A stretch of 34,753 bases of DNA from Elusimicrobia bacterium RIFOXYA12_FULL_51_18 (GTDB lineage Bacteria; Elusimicrobiota; Elusimicrobia; Elusimicrobiales; UBA9959): the NCBI GenBank assembly GCA_001800245.1, contig MGVA01000045.1:1-34753 (forward strand). The letters are read 5' to 3'. Shown in pieces: positions 24,833-34,753 of the stretch (within the stretch, counting starts at the first letter, position 1; each line of letters begins with the position of its first letter). The position numbers and the translations under genes are program-made. The notes beneath the pieces were generated by a model. That model was not told where the DNA came from. It was given only the letters and a program-made list of their open reading frames with translations, and made no database searches.

Positions 24833-25029
24833 AATATTTTTCCCGTGCAGTATCCGCAGCAAAATTCAACGACACCGTGGCCCGGCATCAACACATTGTA
24901 TTAAATATGGCGACACACTTGCAAACCCGTCTGCATCCCGCGCGCAGTCGCCGGAAATCTTAAGCGGCGGACTATCACCTTAGAACCGGGACAAAAACCG
25001 GAATTTCAGGTTCAGACTCCCGGAGCGTG

Positions 25030-25599
25030 CTATTTAGGGGAGGCCGGGGGCTTAGCCGCCGCCGGAGCCTTAACCGAAACAGCGGCTATCGGCGTAAGCA
25101 TTATACTCATCCTGTTGCCCATCATCTGGGAACGGCCTTCAACAACGCCCACAGCCGCCAGAGTGTTCTTCACGTTCATGAGTATTTCTTCGCCCAGGTT
25201 CCGGTGCTGGTTTTCCCGGCCGTGGAATACCACGGTCACGCGCACCTTGTTCTGCTCCTTGAGGAACGTTTCTATATGTTTTATCTTCGTCTCAAGGTCA
25301 TGTTTGGCTATTCTGGGATTAAAACGTATCTCTTTCAGGACTCCCGCCTTCTGCTTCTTACGGTTCTCCCGCTCCTGCTTATCCAGCTCATAGAGATATT
25401 TGGAGAAATCCATTATTTTGCAGACCGGCGGATTCGCCATGGGGGCGATCTCTACCAGATCAAGACCGGCGGATCTTGCCATGTTCTGCGCCTCCAGGAT
25501 CGGCTTCACGCCTATCATGGTACCGTCGGTCGCGATCAATCTTACCTGCGCAACATTTATGAATCTGTTTATCCTTACCCTTTTATTATCGTGGTACAA
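25030..25599 (-). CDS. infC: Translation initiation factor IF-3
   Basis: This 189-residue protein has the N-terminal RINRFINVAQVRLIATDG motif, a helical linker and the C-terminal domain (KEIRFNPRIAKHDLETKIK). The final ~20 residues are an Ala/Pro/Lys tail. IF-3 keeps subunits apart and checks the initiator codon. The start is TTG at 25599, with AGGGAG six bases upstream; no ATG precedes the conserved region. Rare infC starts allow IF-3 to limit its own synthesis in E. coli, where the codon is AUU. Promoter and leader lie in 25600-25779. A 197-base gap to rpmI shows no gene. Confidence 0.95.
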   Translation of the reverse strand: MYHDNKRVRINRFINVAQVRLIATDGTMIGVKPILEAQNMARSAGLDLVEIAPMANPPVCKIMDFSKYLYELDKQERENRKKQKAGVLKEIRFNPRIAKHDLETKIKHIETFLKEQNKVRVTVVFHGRENQHRNLGEEILMNVKNTLAAVGVVEGRSQMMGNRMSIMLTPIAAVSVKAPAAAKPPASPK

Positions 25600-25638
25600 T
25601 TATTTCTCCCTATGTTACCTTAGATTCGTCATGAAAGC

Positions 25639-25918
25639 CTTATGTCGGACAGGCTCCTAGAAATCAGAAGCGGGACGCCGCCAACCCGACAGGGGCTGTC
25701 GCCTATAATTCCGATCTTCGGCCGCCGACTTTTGACTTCTATAGACATTAAATTTACAAACTTTGCCGCCATTAGTCAATGGCCGGGAAGCCTTGCCGCC
25801 TTTTATCCAAACCCAGCGACTCCGCAGCAGAACTTTGTGGAAACGAAGGATAAAACAGGCGCATCCGGCAAAAAGCGGCAATTGCAGACGAAATTGCTTA
25901 TGTCGGACAGACTCCTAA
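25639..25918. repeat. Direct repeats bounding the infC leader/promoter segment
   Basis: CTTATGTCGGACAGGCTCCTA (split as CTTATGTCGGACAG + GCTCCTA) lies at 25639-25659, and a copy differing at one base lies at 25898-25918. The second copy ends at the base before the ElyC-like gene stop. The left copy falls within the predicted infC leader. A CGACAG-CCC-CTGTCG hairpin near 25688-25703 is also in the leader. The whole gap 25600-25918 holds these repeats and the infC promoter. Confidence 0.7.
25751..25779 (-). promoter_or_regulatory. infC: Predicted infC operon promoter
   Basis: On the minus strand TTGACT (25779-25774), a 17-base spacer and TAAATT (25756-25751) predict a start near 25744. The leader would be about 145 bases, long enough for L20- or IF-3-dependent control. 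The -10 is imperfect. Confidence 0.5.
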
Positions 25919-26668
25919 TTACGCATAAGTAATTCTATAAAAAATAAAACCCAGATATTCGTGCAGCGCCAGGCTGAGCGGCTCGTAGCCGCCGGGTAGG
26001 AAAGAGCCCCAGCCGCAGCGGCGGGACTTTGAACTTTTATAAGCCGTGGGATACGGGATCGCGCCCACAAGTCCCGCCCTTTTAAAGCTCCAGATCGCGC
26101 GCCTCATATGGTAAGCCGAAGTCACTATCAACGGTTTTTTATAACCTTTTTCATCGCAAATTTTTTTGGAAAAAACGGCGTTCTCCCAGGTGTCGCGCGC
26201 GCGCTCCTCCGCTAAAACATCCCTTTCCGGCACGCCGAGGCTGACGATATATTTTTTTATCACGGGCGCTTCCGGACCTTTTGAAAACACCGTCCCGCCC
26301 GTAATTATCAGCGGAAGCTTATAGCGCCGGTAAAGCCGGACGGCTTCTACGGCCCGCTCAAGAGATATCCCGGAAAGAGCGGGCTCCCCGGAAGGCTCAG
26401 GCACCCCCTCCCGTATCCCGGCGCTCAGGACCACGATCGCGTCGGCCTTTACTTCCGCCGGGGGCAGAAAGGCGTATTCAAGCCCGGAAAGCGCCATATT
26501 TCCAACCGGCGCCGTGGCGGCCGCCCACAGCAGCAAAGCAAATCCGGCCCAGGCCGGGGCTTGTTTCCTATTTCTCCGGAACTGCAGGGCGGCCAGACAA
26601 AAAGCCAGCACCGCGAATATGCCGGGCGGGAGCAGGAACGGGGTGAGTATTTTTTTAATTATAAACAT
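25919..26668 (-). CDS. ElyC/SanA/YdcF family (DUF218) membrane protein
   Basis: This 249-residue protein has two N-terminal hydrophobic segments (residues ~8-28 and ~38-55) and a DUF218 domain: ADAIVVLSAG, PLIITGGTVF, AEERARDTWENAVF and PLIVTSAYHMRRA with conserved polar residues. Relatives ElyC and SanA affect peptidoglycan precursor handling and envelope barrier function in E. coli; the reaction is not settled. It follows the degenerate pyrophosphatase gene on the same strand, after 94 bases. No clear ribosome site precedes the ATG. Confidence 0.8.
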   Translation of the reverse strand: MFIIKKILTPFLLPPGIFAVLAFCLAALQFRRNRKQAPAWAGFALLLWAAATAPVGNMALSGLEYAFLPPAEVKADAIVVLSAGIREGVPEPSGEPALSGISLERAVEAVRLYRRYKLPLIITGGTVFSKGPEAPVIKKYIVSLGVPERDVLAEERARDTWENAVFSKKICDEKGYKKPLIVTSAYHMRRAIWSFKRAGLVGAIPYPTAYKSSKSRRCGWGSFLPGGYEPLSLALHEYLGFIFYRITYA

Positions 26669-26762
26669 AAATTTGAAGCACCGGCCGCCGAAGACTGAGA
26701 AGTCAGGAAGCTGTGTCTTGCTCCGTTTCTATTCTCCTTATATCTGTCCTGATACTATCGCA

Positions 26763-28763
26763 CTATACGAAGAGCTCGGCCAAAACCAGCGCCATAGCCG
26801 GCAGAAACTTTATCAACGCGTTCAACGCCGGGGCGACCGTATCTTTAAGGACTACACCGGACGAACAAGCTTCCGAGGCCGCCTTATGCCCCTCCGCGCC
26901 CGGACCGGAGGAGCCGGTCTCCTCCATAAAAATCAGCGAGTTTTCAAGCGAGGCGGCCGTATTGCGGATGAAAGCGGACATAAGCGCTCCGCTCCCCACT
27001 ACCGAGATCAGCATTGCGGAGAGCACTTCCGGACTCAGGCCCGAACGGCGGAAGATAAGCACGGAAGCCAGGGGCAAGCCTATCACCAAAGCAGCCGGGA
27101 TTATGAGCCGCTTCAGGACGAAGTTAGAGAGCGCCGCCGGTTCGACCGAGGCCCCGTCCTCGGTTCTCAAAGCCGCGCAGGCTCTTAGACAATAAGCGCA
27201 GAATAGGAAAACCAGCATAGCCCCGAGCAGACCGCCGGCCAACCCCTCGGCGCCGGCAAAATCCACGGTCTCAAAAGGCCGGCTGATAAGGCCGGAAGTC
27301 TTCAGCATATATGCGAAAAACAACAGGACCGAGGCCAGTACCGCCGCCGCTCCGGAGTAACCGGCCGCGGCGGCCAGCGCCGTCCGGCCTGCGGCGGCAA
27401 GGATGCCGGTATCCAGTCTAACCGTTTCCTCCTGATGAGTCATATCGTTAATGACCTGGGCGCCCCCGCTTACAGCCCCAAAAACGCCCAAACCTAGAAT
27501 ATAGCCGGAAACCGACATCATGCCTACGATCGCGGCCGCTACGCCGTAAAGGCCGCAGGTCCGCTCGGTAAGCCAGCCGGAGGCGCAGCAGGATTCCAAT
27601 CCCCTCACACCGCAGTAATAGGAGCCCATGACCGCCGCAGCCACCAACGCAACCGGCGCCGCGACGCTCTCAAAACCGGAAGAAAGCGCCCTTATAAGAG
27701 CGGCGGCCGCGCCGCCGGAGGCTGCCTTGGCGACCATGCGGGCGGGACGATGCCTGTGCCCTCCGTAATATCGAGCCGCGGAAGTGAAAAGGACGGCGGA
27801 AACCACACCGATCACCGTCGCCATGAAAAGCCACATGTTTCCGTCTAGTCCCAGACTACAGCCCAGGAACAAGCCGGCCAGCGCCGTAACCCCGGCGGCA
27901 GCAAATCCTTTATCCAGCGCGTCCATGTGTCCGCCTTCCCCGGAAGATCCGGCTCTCATGACCCCTGCCGTGCAGGCCGCAAGACCGCAGGCCCGGGCAA
28001 AAAGCGGAAACACTATGGCTTTGGAACCGTAAACAGGCCAAAGCGCGGCGCCAAGCGCCATAGCCGCCAGGTTCTCGGCTGCGGCGGAGTCGAAAATATC
28101 CGCACCCAGGTTGACGGCGTTACGCGCGCTGTTGCCGGCAAGGACCGCGCCGGCGTTTTCCGGAACCGCGCTGTCAAGCGCGCAAGCCGCTTCCGAATAT
28201 AATCCGCCGGCCAACCGGGAGAATAACGCCGCGAAAACGGAGCCGAAACAAAAGCCGGCTATTTTCAACGGAGCATTACGGGCGGCATCCCAGCCGCCGA
28301 CAAGCAGAAATAAAGCCGTTACGCCCGCCAGACTGAGCGCCAGCGTGATAACAGCCGAAGCGCCGGCGGACCACAGCGCCAGCGTAAAAGCTTCGGCGCC
28401 GGAACGCTTTACTGCGGCGGCGGTCTTCAGAGCGCTTCTAAAAAAAATCCGCGCGGCCGCGAAACCGGCCAGAGCCTGAAAAAGAACTCCGGCCAGGAAC
28501 GCGAAACCTGTTTGCACGGCGCCGGCCTGACCCTTGAACGTGAAAAATGCGAGGACTAAATAAACCAGCGCGCCCGCCGCCAAAGCGGCCTGGCCGAGGA
28601 CCAGGGCCTGCTTTTTTAAAGCTTCTAAAAAGACCACTTCGGCGGCTTTTGAAAATTCCGACATCTCCGGAGTTCCCTCTTCGCTTTCAGAAACACGCGA
28701 CAGCAGCCAGCCCGCGAATACGGACGCCGATAAAGCAAGCCCTATGGTTATTCCAAGAAACAT
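26763..28763 (-). CDS. Membrane pyrophosphatase homologue with degenerate active site
   Basis: This 666-residue protein has about 15 or more hydrophobic segments, the length of a standard membrane pyrophosphatase. Homology shows in SALKTAAAVKRSGAEAF, FSRLAGGLYSEAA (182-194), YYGGHRHRPARMVAKAASGG, GLYGVAAAIVGMMSVSGY and KDTVAPALNALIKF (near the C-terminus). The catalytic blocks are broken. The usual GGGIYTKAADVGAD reads AGGLYSEAACALD; DNVGDNVGD reads GNSARNAVN; DAYGPISDNAGG reads LGVFGAVSGGAQ; GDTVGDPFKDT reads ACSSGVVLKDT. Pumping by PPi hydrolysis is therefore unlikely, yet the frame is intact. The ATG at 28763 is chosen; the upstream TTG at 28784 lies in a terminator. It may be a partner or regulator of the intact pump encoded just upstream. 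Confidence 0.85.
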   Translation of the reverse strand: MFLGITIGLALSASVFAGWLLSRVSESEEGTPEMSEFSKAAEVVFLEALKKQALVLGQAALAAGALVYLVLAFFTFKGQAGAVQTGFAFLAGVLFQALAGFAAARIFFRSALKTAAAVKRSGAEAFTLALWSAGASAVITLALSLAGVTALFLLVGGWDAARNAPLKIAGFCFGSVFAALFSRLAGGLYSEAACALDSAVPENAGAVLAGNSARNAVNLGADIFDSAAAENLAAMALGAALWPVYGSKAIVFPLFARACGLAACTAGVMRAGSSGEGGHMDALDKGFAAAGVTALAGLFLGCSLGLDGNMWLFMATVIGVVSAVLFTSAARYYGGHRHRPARMVAKAASGGAAAALIRALSSGFESVAAPVALVAAAVMGSYYCGVRGLESCCASGWLTERTCGLYGVAAAIVGMMSVSGYILGLGVFGAVSGGAQVINDMTHQEETVRLDTGILAAAGRTALAAAAGYSGAAAVLASVLLFFAYMLKTSGLISRPFETVDFAGAEGLAGGLLGAMLVFLFCAYCLRACAALRTEDGASVEPAALSNFVLKRLIIPAALVIGLPLASVLIFRRSGLSPEVLSAMLISVVGSGALMSAFIRNTAASLENSLIFMEETGSSGPGAEGHKAASEACSSGVVLKDTVAPALNALIKFLPAMALVLAELFV

Positions 28764-28783
28764 ATTATTCCATCCGCCAAACA

Positions 28784-28810
28784 AAAGCCCCGCGGGTCGC
28801 GCGGGGCTTT
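28784..28810 (-). terminator. Hairpin terminator between the two pyrophosphatase genes
   Basis: An 11-bp perfect stem AAAGCCCCGCG/CGCGGGGCTTT with a five-base loop lies 17 bases after the hppA stop. The minus strand continues TGTTTG, a modest T-rich tail. The next ATG is only 20 bases further on, so expression of the second gene needs read-through or an internal promoter. Confidence 0.75.
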
Positions 28811-28827
28811 GTCTAAAAACTTAGCGG

Positions 28828-31293
<2,466 letters not shown>

Positions 31294-31356
31294 GTTTAAC
31301 CCCTTCAGGTAGTTTAATTTCCCAAAAAGCACGCTGCTGTTCTTGCGTCCGCGCCG

Positions 31357-31404
31357 TAAAAAACCGGCGCCCCCCCCCAAAAAAAAGGAACTTGGAGGGG
31401 CGCC
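31357..31404 (-). terminator. Intrinsic terminator after rplA
   Basis: On the minus strand GGCGCCCCTCC (31404-31394) pairs with GGGGGGCGCC (ending 31366), followed by GG and TTTTTT. The loop contains an A8/C9 homopolymer run on the plus strand. It ends the rplK-rplA transcript and isolates hppA. Confidence 0.8.
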
Positions 31405-31413
31405 ATGCCTGAT

Positions 31414-32100
31414 TTATGCGGCCTTGACGGAAACATCCACCGGAACCCCGGGCCCCATTGTGGAAGAGACATATACCGACTGCATGTAAACGCCTTTGGA
31501 AGAAGACGGTTTTACCTTCAGTACCGCGTCTATAATAGCCTGCACGTTCTCGGCAAGATTCTTTTCCGGAAAGGACGCTTTACCGGCGGGCGCGTGAACG
31601 ATGCCCTGAGGATCGGCCTTGAACTCTATTCTGCCGGCCTTGAGCTCCTTTACGGTCTTCGCCAGATCGAAGGTCACGGTGCCGCTCTTCGGATTAGGCA
31701 TAAGGCCCCTGGGACCAAGCACCTTGCCCAGTTTGGCCGCGTCTTTCATCATGTCCGGCGTGATAACCAGTACGTCGAAGTCTATGGCGCCTTTAAATAT
31801 AGTATCCACAAGCTCCATTCCGCCTATGAGGTCGGCCCCGGCGGCCTCGGCTTCCTTGATCTTTTCGCCCTTGGCGATTACAGCGACTTTCTTGGTCTTG
31901 CCGGTGCCGTGAGGCAGGCTGACGGTGCTGCGGACCTGCTGATCCGAATGCTTGACATCGATGCCCAGTTTCAGGTGAACTTCCACGGTCTCGTCGAATT
32001 TTGCGATGGCGTTCTTTTTGATGATAGCCACGGCTTCTTCGATCTTATATTTCTTGGCCAGATCCAGGCCTTTTTTTATGTTCGCGATCCTCTTACCCAT
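31414..32100 (-). CDS. rplA: Ribosomal protein L1
   Basis: This 228-residue protein starts MGKRIANIKKGLDLAKKYKI and has the L1 signature MPNPKSGTVT within LGPRGLMPNPKSGTV. L1 forms the mobile stalk of the 50S subunit near the E site and represses its own mRNA in E. coli. The ATG at 32100 with AAGGAG upstream is chosen over the longer frame to 32139. It is followed by a terminator and hppA, not by rplJ-rplL as is usual. Confidence 0.97.
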   Translation of the reverse strand: MGKRIANIKKGLDLAKKYKIEEAVAIIKKNAIAKFDETVEVHLKLGIDVKHSDQQVRSTVSLPHGTGKTKKVAVIAKGEKIKEAEAAGADLIGGMELVDTIFKGAIDFDVLVITPDMMKDAAKLGKVLGPRGLMPNPKSGTVTFDLAKTVKELKAGRIEFKADPQGIVHAPAGKASFPEKNLAENVQAIIDAVLKVKPSSSKGVYMQSVYVSSTMGPGVPVDVSVKAA

Positions 32101-32177
32101 TGTGTTGTCTCCTTGAGGTTCAAACGCGGCGCCCTTCATCGGTCCCCGCTCCCTCTTTTTCCGTTTAAACGCCCGAA

Positions 32178-32612
32178 TCAGCCTATCACATCCACGCCCA
32201 TAGAACGCGCGGTGCCCTTTACCATCTCCATCGCCTGTTTGATATCTTTGGTGTTGAGATCGACAAGCTTCAGTTTGGCGACTTCCTCTACCTGCTGGAG
32301 GGTGATCCGGCCGACCTTGTTCTTGTTCGGCTCGCCGGAACCCTTTGCAAGGCCCGCCGCTTTCTTGATAAGAGCGGCCATAGGGGGCATCTTGGTTATG
32401 AACGTAAAAGTCCTGTCTTCAAAGACCGTTATCACTACCGGGATCGGAACCCCCTGCTCAAGCTTCTTGGTCTTCTCATTGAACTGCTTGCAGAAATCCA
32501 TAATATTCACGCCGTGCTGGCCGAGCGCGGGACCCACGGGGGGCGCGGGATTGGCGCTGCCGGCGGGGATCTGCAGCTTTATCATTGTCTTTACCACTTT
32601 TACTTTAGCCAT
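32178..32612 (-). CDS. rplK: Ribosomal protein L11
   Basis: This 144-residue protein has the L11 features [36 protein letters not shown] and the C-terminal rRNA-binding domain ending [16 protein letters not shown]11 forms part of the GTPase-associated centre. It lies 77 bases upstream of rplA and 161 bases after nusG, with the GGCC-type repeat in that gap. Confidence 0.97.
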   Translation of the reverse strand: MAKVKVVKTMIKLQIPAGSANPAPPVGPALGQHGVNIMDFCKQFNEKTKKLEQGVPIPVVITVFEDRTFTFITKMPPMAALIKKAAGLAKGSGEPNKNKVGRITLQQVEEVAKLKLVDLNTKDIKQAMEMVKGTARSMGVDVIG

Positions 32613-32711
32613 AATTTTAAATATAAAGGAACCATATATTCCTTTAATCTCCTTAAGTTTATATAATTCATCATCTGATTAAGCCGCTTGATACGTATAG
32701 CATCCTAAACT

Positions 32712-32777
32712 GCGGCACTGCCATAGGCTAGGCCGTTTGAGGGCCATAGGCCCTGTTGCGGCACTGCCATAGGCTAG
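32712..32777. repeat. Short direct repeat around a GGCC palindrome, after nusG
   Basis: GCGGCACTGCCATAGGCTAG occurs at 32712-32731 and 32758-32777, 46 bases apart; the second copy contains the nusG stop codon. Between them GGCCGTTTGAGGGCCATAGG (32731-32750) and CCCT form an AGGGCC-ATA-GGCCCT hairpin. The unit GGCCGTYTGANGGCCATAGG with a following CGGCAC matches the repeats at 7-159. Confidence 0.75.
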
Positions 32778-33304
32778 ACTTTTTCCACCTGCAAAAAGTC
32801 CAGCTCCACGGGGGTGGGGCGATCGAAGACCGTAACAATAACCTTTATCTTGGCCTTCTGTTCGTTCACTTCTTCCACCACTCCCATAAAATGCTTGAAC
32901 GGACCCTCTATAATGCGGACATTCTCGCCTTTCTCGAACTGTACGGCGGGTTTAGGCTTTTCCAGGCCGGCCGAATTCACCAGTTCAAGGATCTGCTGAA
33001 CTTCGCTTTCTTCCATGGGAGCGGGCTTGGGATCTCCCAAAAATCCGGATACTCCCTGTATGCCCCTTATAGCCCAATAGGTCTGATTATCCAGTTCAAT
33101 ATTAGCGAGGACATAACCGGGGAAGAATTTTCTCTTACTGACCACTTTTTTATTGTGCTTCACCTGAATAATGTCTTCCGTGGGGATAAGCACCTGGAAA
33201 AGCTTGCCCGTAAGCTCGTTTGTGTCCAGCTTGTGCTGGAGCATTTTGTTAACGCGTTCCTCAAAACCGGTGCGCGTGTGTATAACGTACCACCCTTTTG
33301 CCAT
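32774..33304 (-). CDS. nusG: Transcription antitermination factor NusG
   Basis: This 176-residue protein has the NGN domain (KGWYVIHTRTGFEERVNKML, then KFFPGYVLANIE) and a C-terminal KOW domain (ENVRIIEGPFKHFMGVVEEV). NusG binds RNA polymerase and links it to Rho or to ribosomes. GGGAGG precedes the ATG, which follows the secE stop directly (TAAATG). The last codons lie in the short repeat, and TAG itself is part of it. Confidence 0.97.
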   Translation of the reverse strand: MAKGWYVIHTRTGFEERVNKMLQHKLDTNELTGKLFQVLIPTEDIIQVKHNKKVVSKRKFFPGYVLANIELDNQTYWAIRGIQGVSGFLGDPKPAPMEESEVQQILELVNSAGLEKPKPAVQFEKGENVRIIEGPFKHFMGVVEEVNEQKAKIKVIVTVFDRPTPVELDFLQVEKV

Positions 33305-33514
33305 TTAGCGACCTCCCAGAATGCTGCCCAATACTACTGAAAGTCCGAAATCCACCAGGCTGACGTAGATGGCCACTAGGATGACCACCACGCTGACAGC
33401 GACGGTGGAGCGCACAACGTCCGTACGGGGCAGCCAGGCGCACTTTGTCAGTTCCTGATAGGCCTCTTTAAGAAAACTCGGCACTTGTCCGAAAAAAACC
33501 GCGATTTTTTCCAT
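33305..33514 (-). CDS. secE: Preprotein translocase subunit SecE
   Basis: This 69-residue protein has a short amphipathic part (FLKEAYQELTKCAWLPR) and one transmembrane helix (VAVSVVVILVAIYVSLVDFG), the single-span SecE form. It clamps SecY in the SecYEG channel. The order tRNA-Trp-secE-nusG is the common arrangement and supports the call. GGTG precedes the ATG. The 116-base gap upstream to the tRNA shows no gene. Confidence 0.94.
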   Translation of the reverse strand: MEKIAVFFGQVPSFLKEAYQELTKCAWLPRTDVVRSTVAVSVVVILVAIYVSLVDFGLSVVLGSILGGR

Positions 33515-33630
33515 ATAACTTTCACCTTAATCCAGAGATAATTATCCCGAATCTCAGCCCTTCGCAGGTTATACGGCCTTTGCCGCGGCGCAGCTTCAGG
33601 GCTTATACATCTCCCGCACAAATAATGCTC

Positions 33631-33702
33631 CGGGAGCGGAAGGACTCGAACCTTCAGTTGCGGTTTTGGAGACCGCTGGTTTACCAGTTAACCGACGCTC
33701 CC
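33631..33702 (-). tRNA. tRNA-Trp (CCA anticodon)
   Basis: The 72-base cloverleaf has acceptor stem GGGAGCG/CGCTCCC, a D-arm with GGTTAACTGGTAAACC, anticodon stem-loop GCGGT-CTCCAAA-ACCGC giving anticodon CCA, and a T-arm with GGTTCGAGTCC. The discriminator base is G; the 3' CCA is not encoded. It sits between rpmG and secE, the usual place for tRNA-Trp in this operon. Confidence 0.95.
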
Positions 33703-33709
33703 AGGTAAA

Positions 33710-33865
33710 TCAGGACTTTACTTCTTTATGAGGAGTCTGCTTGCCGCAAGCCCTGCAGAACTTAGAGAGCTCTATCTTGAATTCCTTCTTCTTGCCTCTG
33801 GAAAAATGATAGTTCTTATTCTTACAAACCGTGCAGCCCATTATGATGGTGATTCTATCTGCCAT
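33710..33865 (-). CDS. rpmG: Ribosomal protein L33
   Basis: This 51-residue protein has MADRITIIMGCTVCKNKNYH and LSKFCRACGKQTPHKE. The two CXXC pairs mark the zinc-binding form of L33, so it would be sensitive to zinc supply. The ATG at 33865 follows AAGGAAATT; the longer frame to 33901 is not family-like. It lies between tuf and tRNA-Trp, the standard order. Confidence 0.96.
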   Translation of the reverse strand: MADRITIIMGCTVCKNKNYHFSRGKKKEFKIELSKFCRACGKQTPHKEVKS

Positions 33866-33951
33866 AATTTCCTTTTTGTAACCGGACACCGGATAAGACA
33901 TTTAAGACGGCAGTATATCTCCGTCCGTAGCCGTTACCCGCGGCCCGCCAC

Positions 33952-34753
33952 CTACTCTATAATTTCCGTCACTACGCCCGCGCCCACCGTATGCCCGCCC
34001 TCGCGGATCGCGTAGCGCAGGCCCTTCGTCATAGCAACCGGCGAGATCAGCTCAACCGTTATCTCCGTGTGGTCGCCAGGCATGATCATCTCGGCTCCGT
34101 CCTTTAAAAAGATGGACCCCGTCACGTCCGTCGTCCTGAAGAAGAACTGCGGCTTGTAACCCTTGAAGAACGGCGTATGACGCCCGCCCTCGTCCTTCGT
34201 CAGCACGTACACCTCGGCTTTGAATTTCTTGTGCGGCGTTATCGACTTCGGCGTTGCGATGACCTGCCCGCGCTCGATCTGCTCTTTGTCGATACCGCGC
34301 AGCAGCATACCGATATTGTCGCCGGCCATTGCCTCGTCCAAAAGCTTCCTGAACATCTCAAGGCCCGTCGCCACTGAAGTCTGGGTGTCTTTGATGCCCA
34401 CGATCTCTACCGCGTCGCCCACATGGATCTTGCCCTGTTCCACGCGGCCGGTGGCCACGGTCCCGCGCCCGGTGATCGAGAACACGTCCTCGACCGCCAT
34501 CAGGAACGGCTTCTCCGTTTCGCGCTTCGGTTCCGGTATGCTCTTATCCAGAGCTTCCAGCAATTTAATGATGGAAGGCACGCCCAGCGGACCCGTGTCC
34601 CCTTCGTGCGCCTTCATCGCGGAGCCTCTGATGATTGGAATAGTGTCGCCGGGGAATTCGTACTTCCTCAGCAGGTCACGGACTTCCTCTTCCACCAGGT
34701 CCAGTAATTCTTTGTCATCCACCAGGTCGGCCTTGTTCAGGTATACGACCAGG
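33952..34753 (-). CDS. tuf: Elongation factor Tu, 3' portion (runs off the window)
   Basis: The minus frame is open to the window edge and begins [13 protein letters not shown], the EF-Tu NKXD guanine-binding motif, followed by [15 protein letters not shown] and domain 2 ([17 protein letters not shown]) and domain 3 ([28 protein letters not shown]). About 267 C-terminal residues are present; the GTP-binding P-loop lies outside the window. EF-Tu delivers aminoacyl-tRNA to the ribosome. It heads the rpmG-tRNA-secE-nusG set. Confidence 0.97.
   Translation of the reverse strand, partial: LVVYLNKADLVDDKELLDLVEEEVRDLLRKYEFPGDTIPIIRGSAMKAHEGDTGPLGVPSIIKLLEALDKSIPEPKRETEKPFLMAVEDVFSITGRGTVATGRVEQGKIHVGDAVEIVGIKDTQTSVATGLEMFRKLLDEAMAGDNIGMLLRGIDKEQIERGQVIATPKSITPHKKFKAEVYVLTKDEGGRHTPFFKGYKPQFFFRTTDVTGSIFLKDGAEMIMPGDHTEITVELISPVAMTKGLRYAIREGGHTVGAGVVTEIIE

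Noticed and set aside
26763..28763. Calling the degenerate pyrophosphatase gene a pseudogene
   Set aside because: The frame is intact over 666 codons, framework motifs are kept and no stops or shifts are seen. Only the catalytic motifs are altered, which fits changed function better than decay.

Overview
The window is GC-rich bacterial chromosome, roughly 55% GC by eye, and almost all coding is on the minus strand. It reads like a Gram-negative-type cell: lipoproteins with lipoboxes, an ElyC-like membrane protein and secreted hydrolases. The gene set and order (tuf-rpmG-trnW-secE-nusG-rplK-rplA; infC-rpmI-rplT-pheS-pheT; zapB/zapA-rarA-xseA-xseB-tlyA; a membrane pyrophosphatase) fit an uncultured phylum-level lineage such as Elusimicrobiota. 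That placement is a guess from gene style, not a demonstrated assignment.

Layout, left to right. 1-219: structured tandem repeat. 220-4748: a HEAT-repeat exported protein and two GH13 alpha-amylase-family enzymes, one cytoplasmic and one secreted. 4899-7042: an extracellular Cache-like sensor protein with no output domain, and a GT39-like membrane glycosyltransferase. 7169-8449: an RlmD/TrmA-family RNA methyltransferase, the first of two plus-strand genes. 8469-9100: a large palindromic non-coding element between convergent genes. 9093-10976: two lipoproteins. 11197-13983: a SAM methyltransferase and a radical SAM/SPASM protein separated by a 191-bp structured tandem repeat. 14017-18318: tlyA, xseB, xseA, rarA, zapA and a ZapB-like coiled-coil gene. 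18319-20700: a hairpin-rich spacer, a plus-strand S1 protease/FGE-fold fusion and an ORF remnant, all lying inside what is usually a continuous pheT-zapA run. 20701-25599: pheT, pheS, rplT, rpmI, infC. 25919-31293: an ElyC-like protein, a catalytically degenerate membrane pyrophosphatase homologue and an apparently active membrane pyrophosphatase. 31414-34753: rplA, rplK, nusG, secE, tRNA-Trp, rpmG and the 3' part of tuf.

Functionally, most of the window is translation, transcription elongation, DNA repair and division machinery in familiar operons. The accessory material sits between these blocks. Three points stand out. First, a full-length membrane pyrophosphatase homologue has lost the acidic residues of the active site and is encoded right behind an intact pyrophosphatase gene. 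Second, several intergenic regions carry related hairpin elements whose stems differ between copies by compensating changes; this points to selection on DNA or RNA structure rather than on protein. Third, a foreign-looking secreted protease fused to an FGE-fold domain, with its own sigma-70-type promoter, lies within a core operon.

Several genes show good -10 or extended -10 promoter elements only 6-8 bases from the start codon and no Shine-Dalgarno sequence (the secreted amylase and the ZapB-like gene), so leaderless transcription is likely for some genes.
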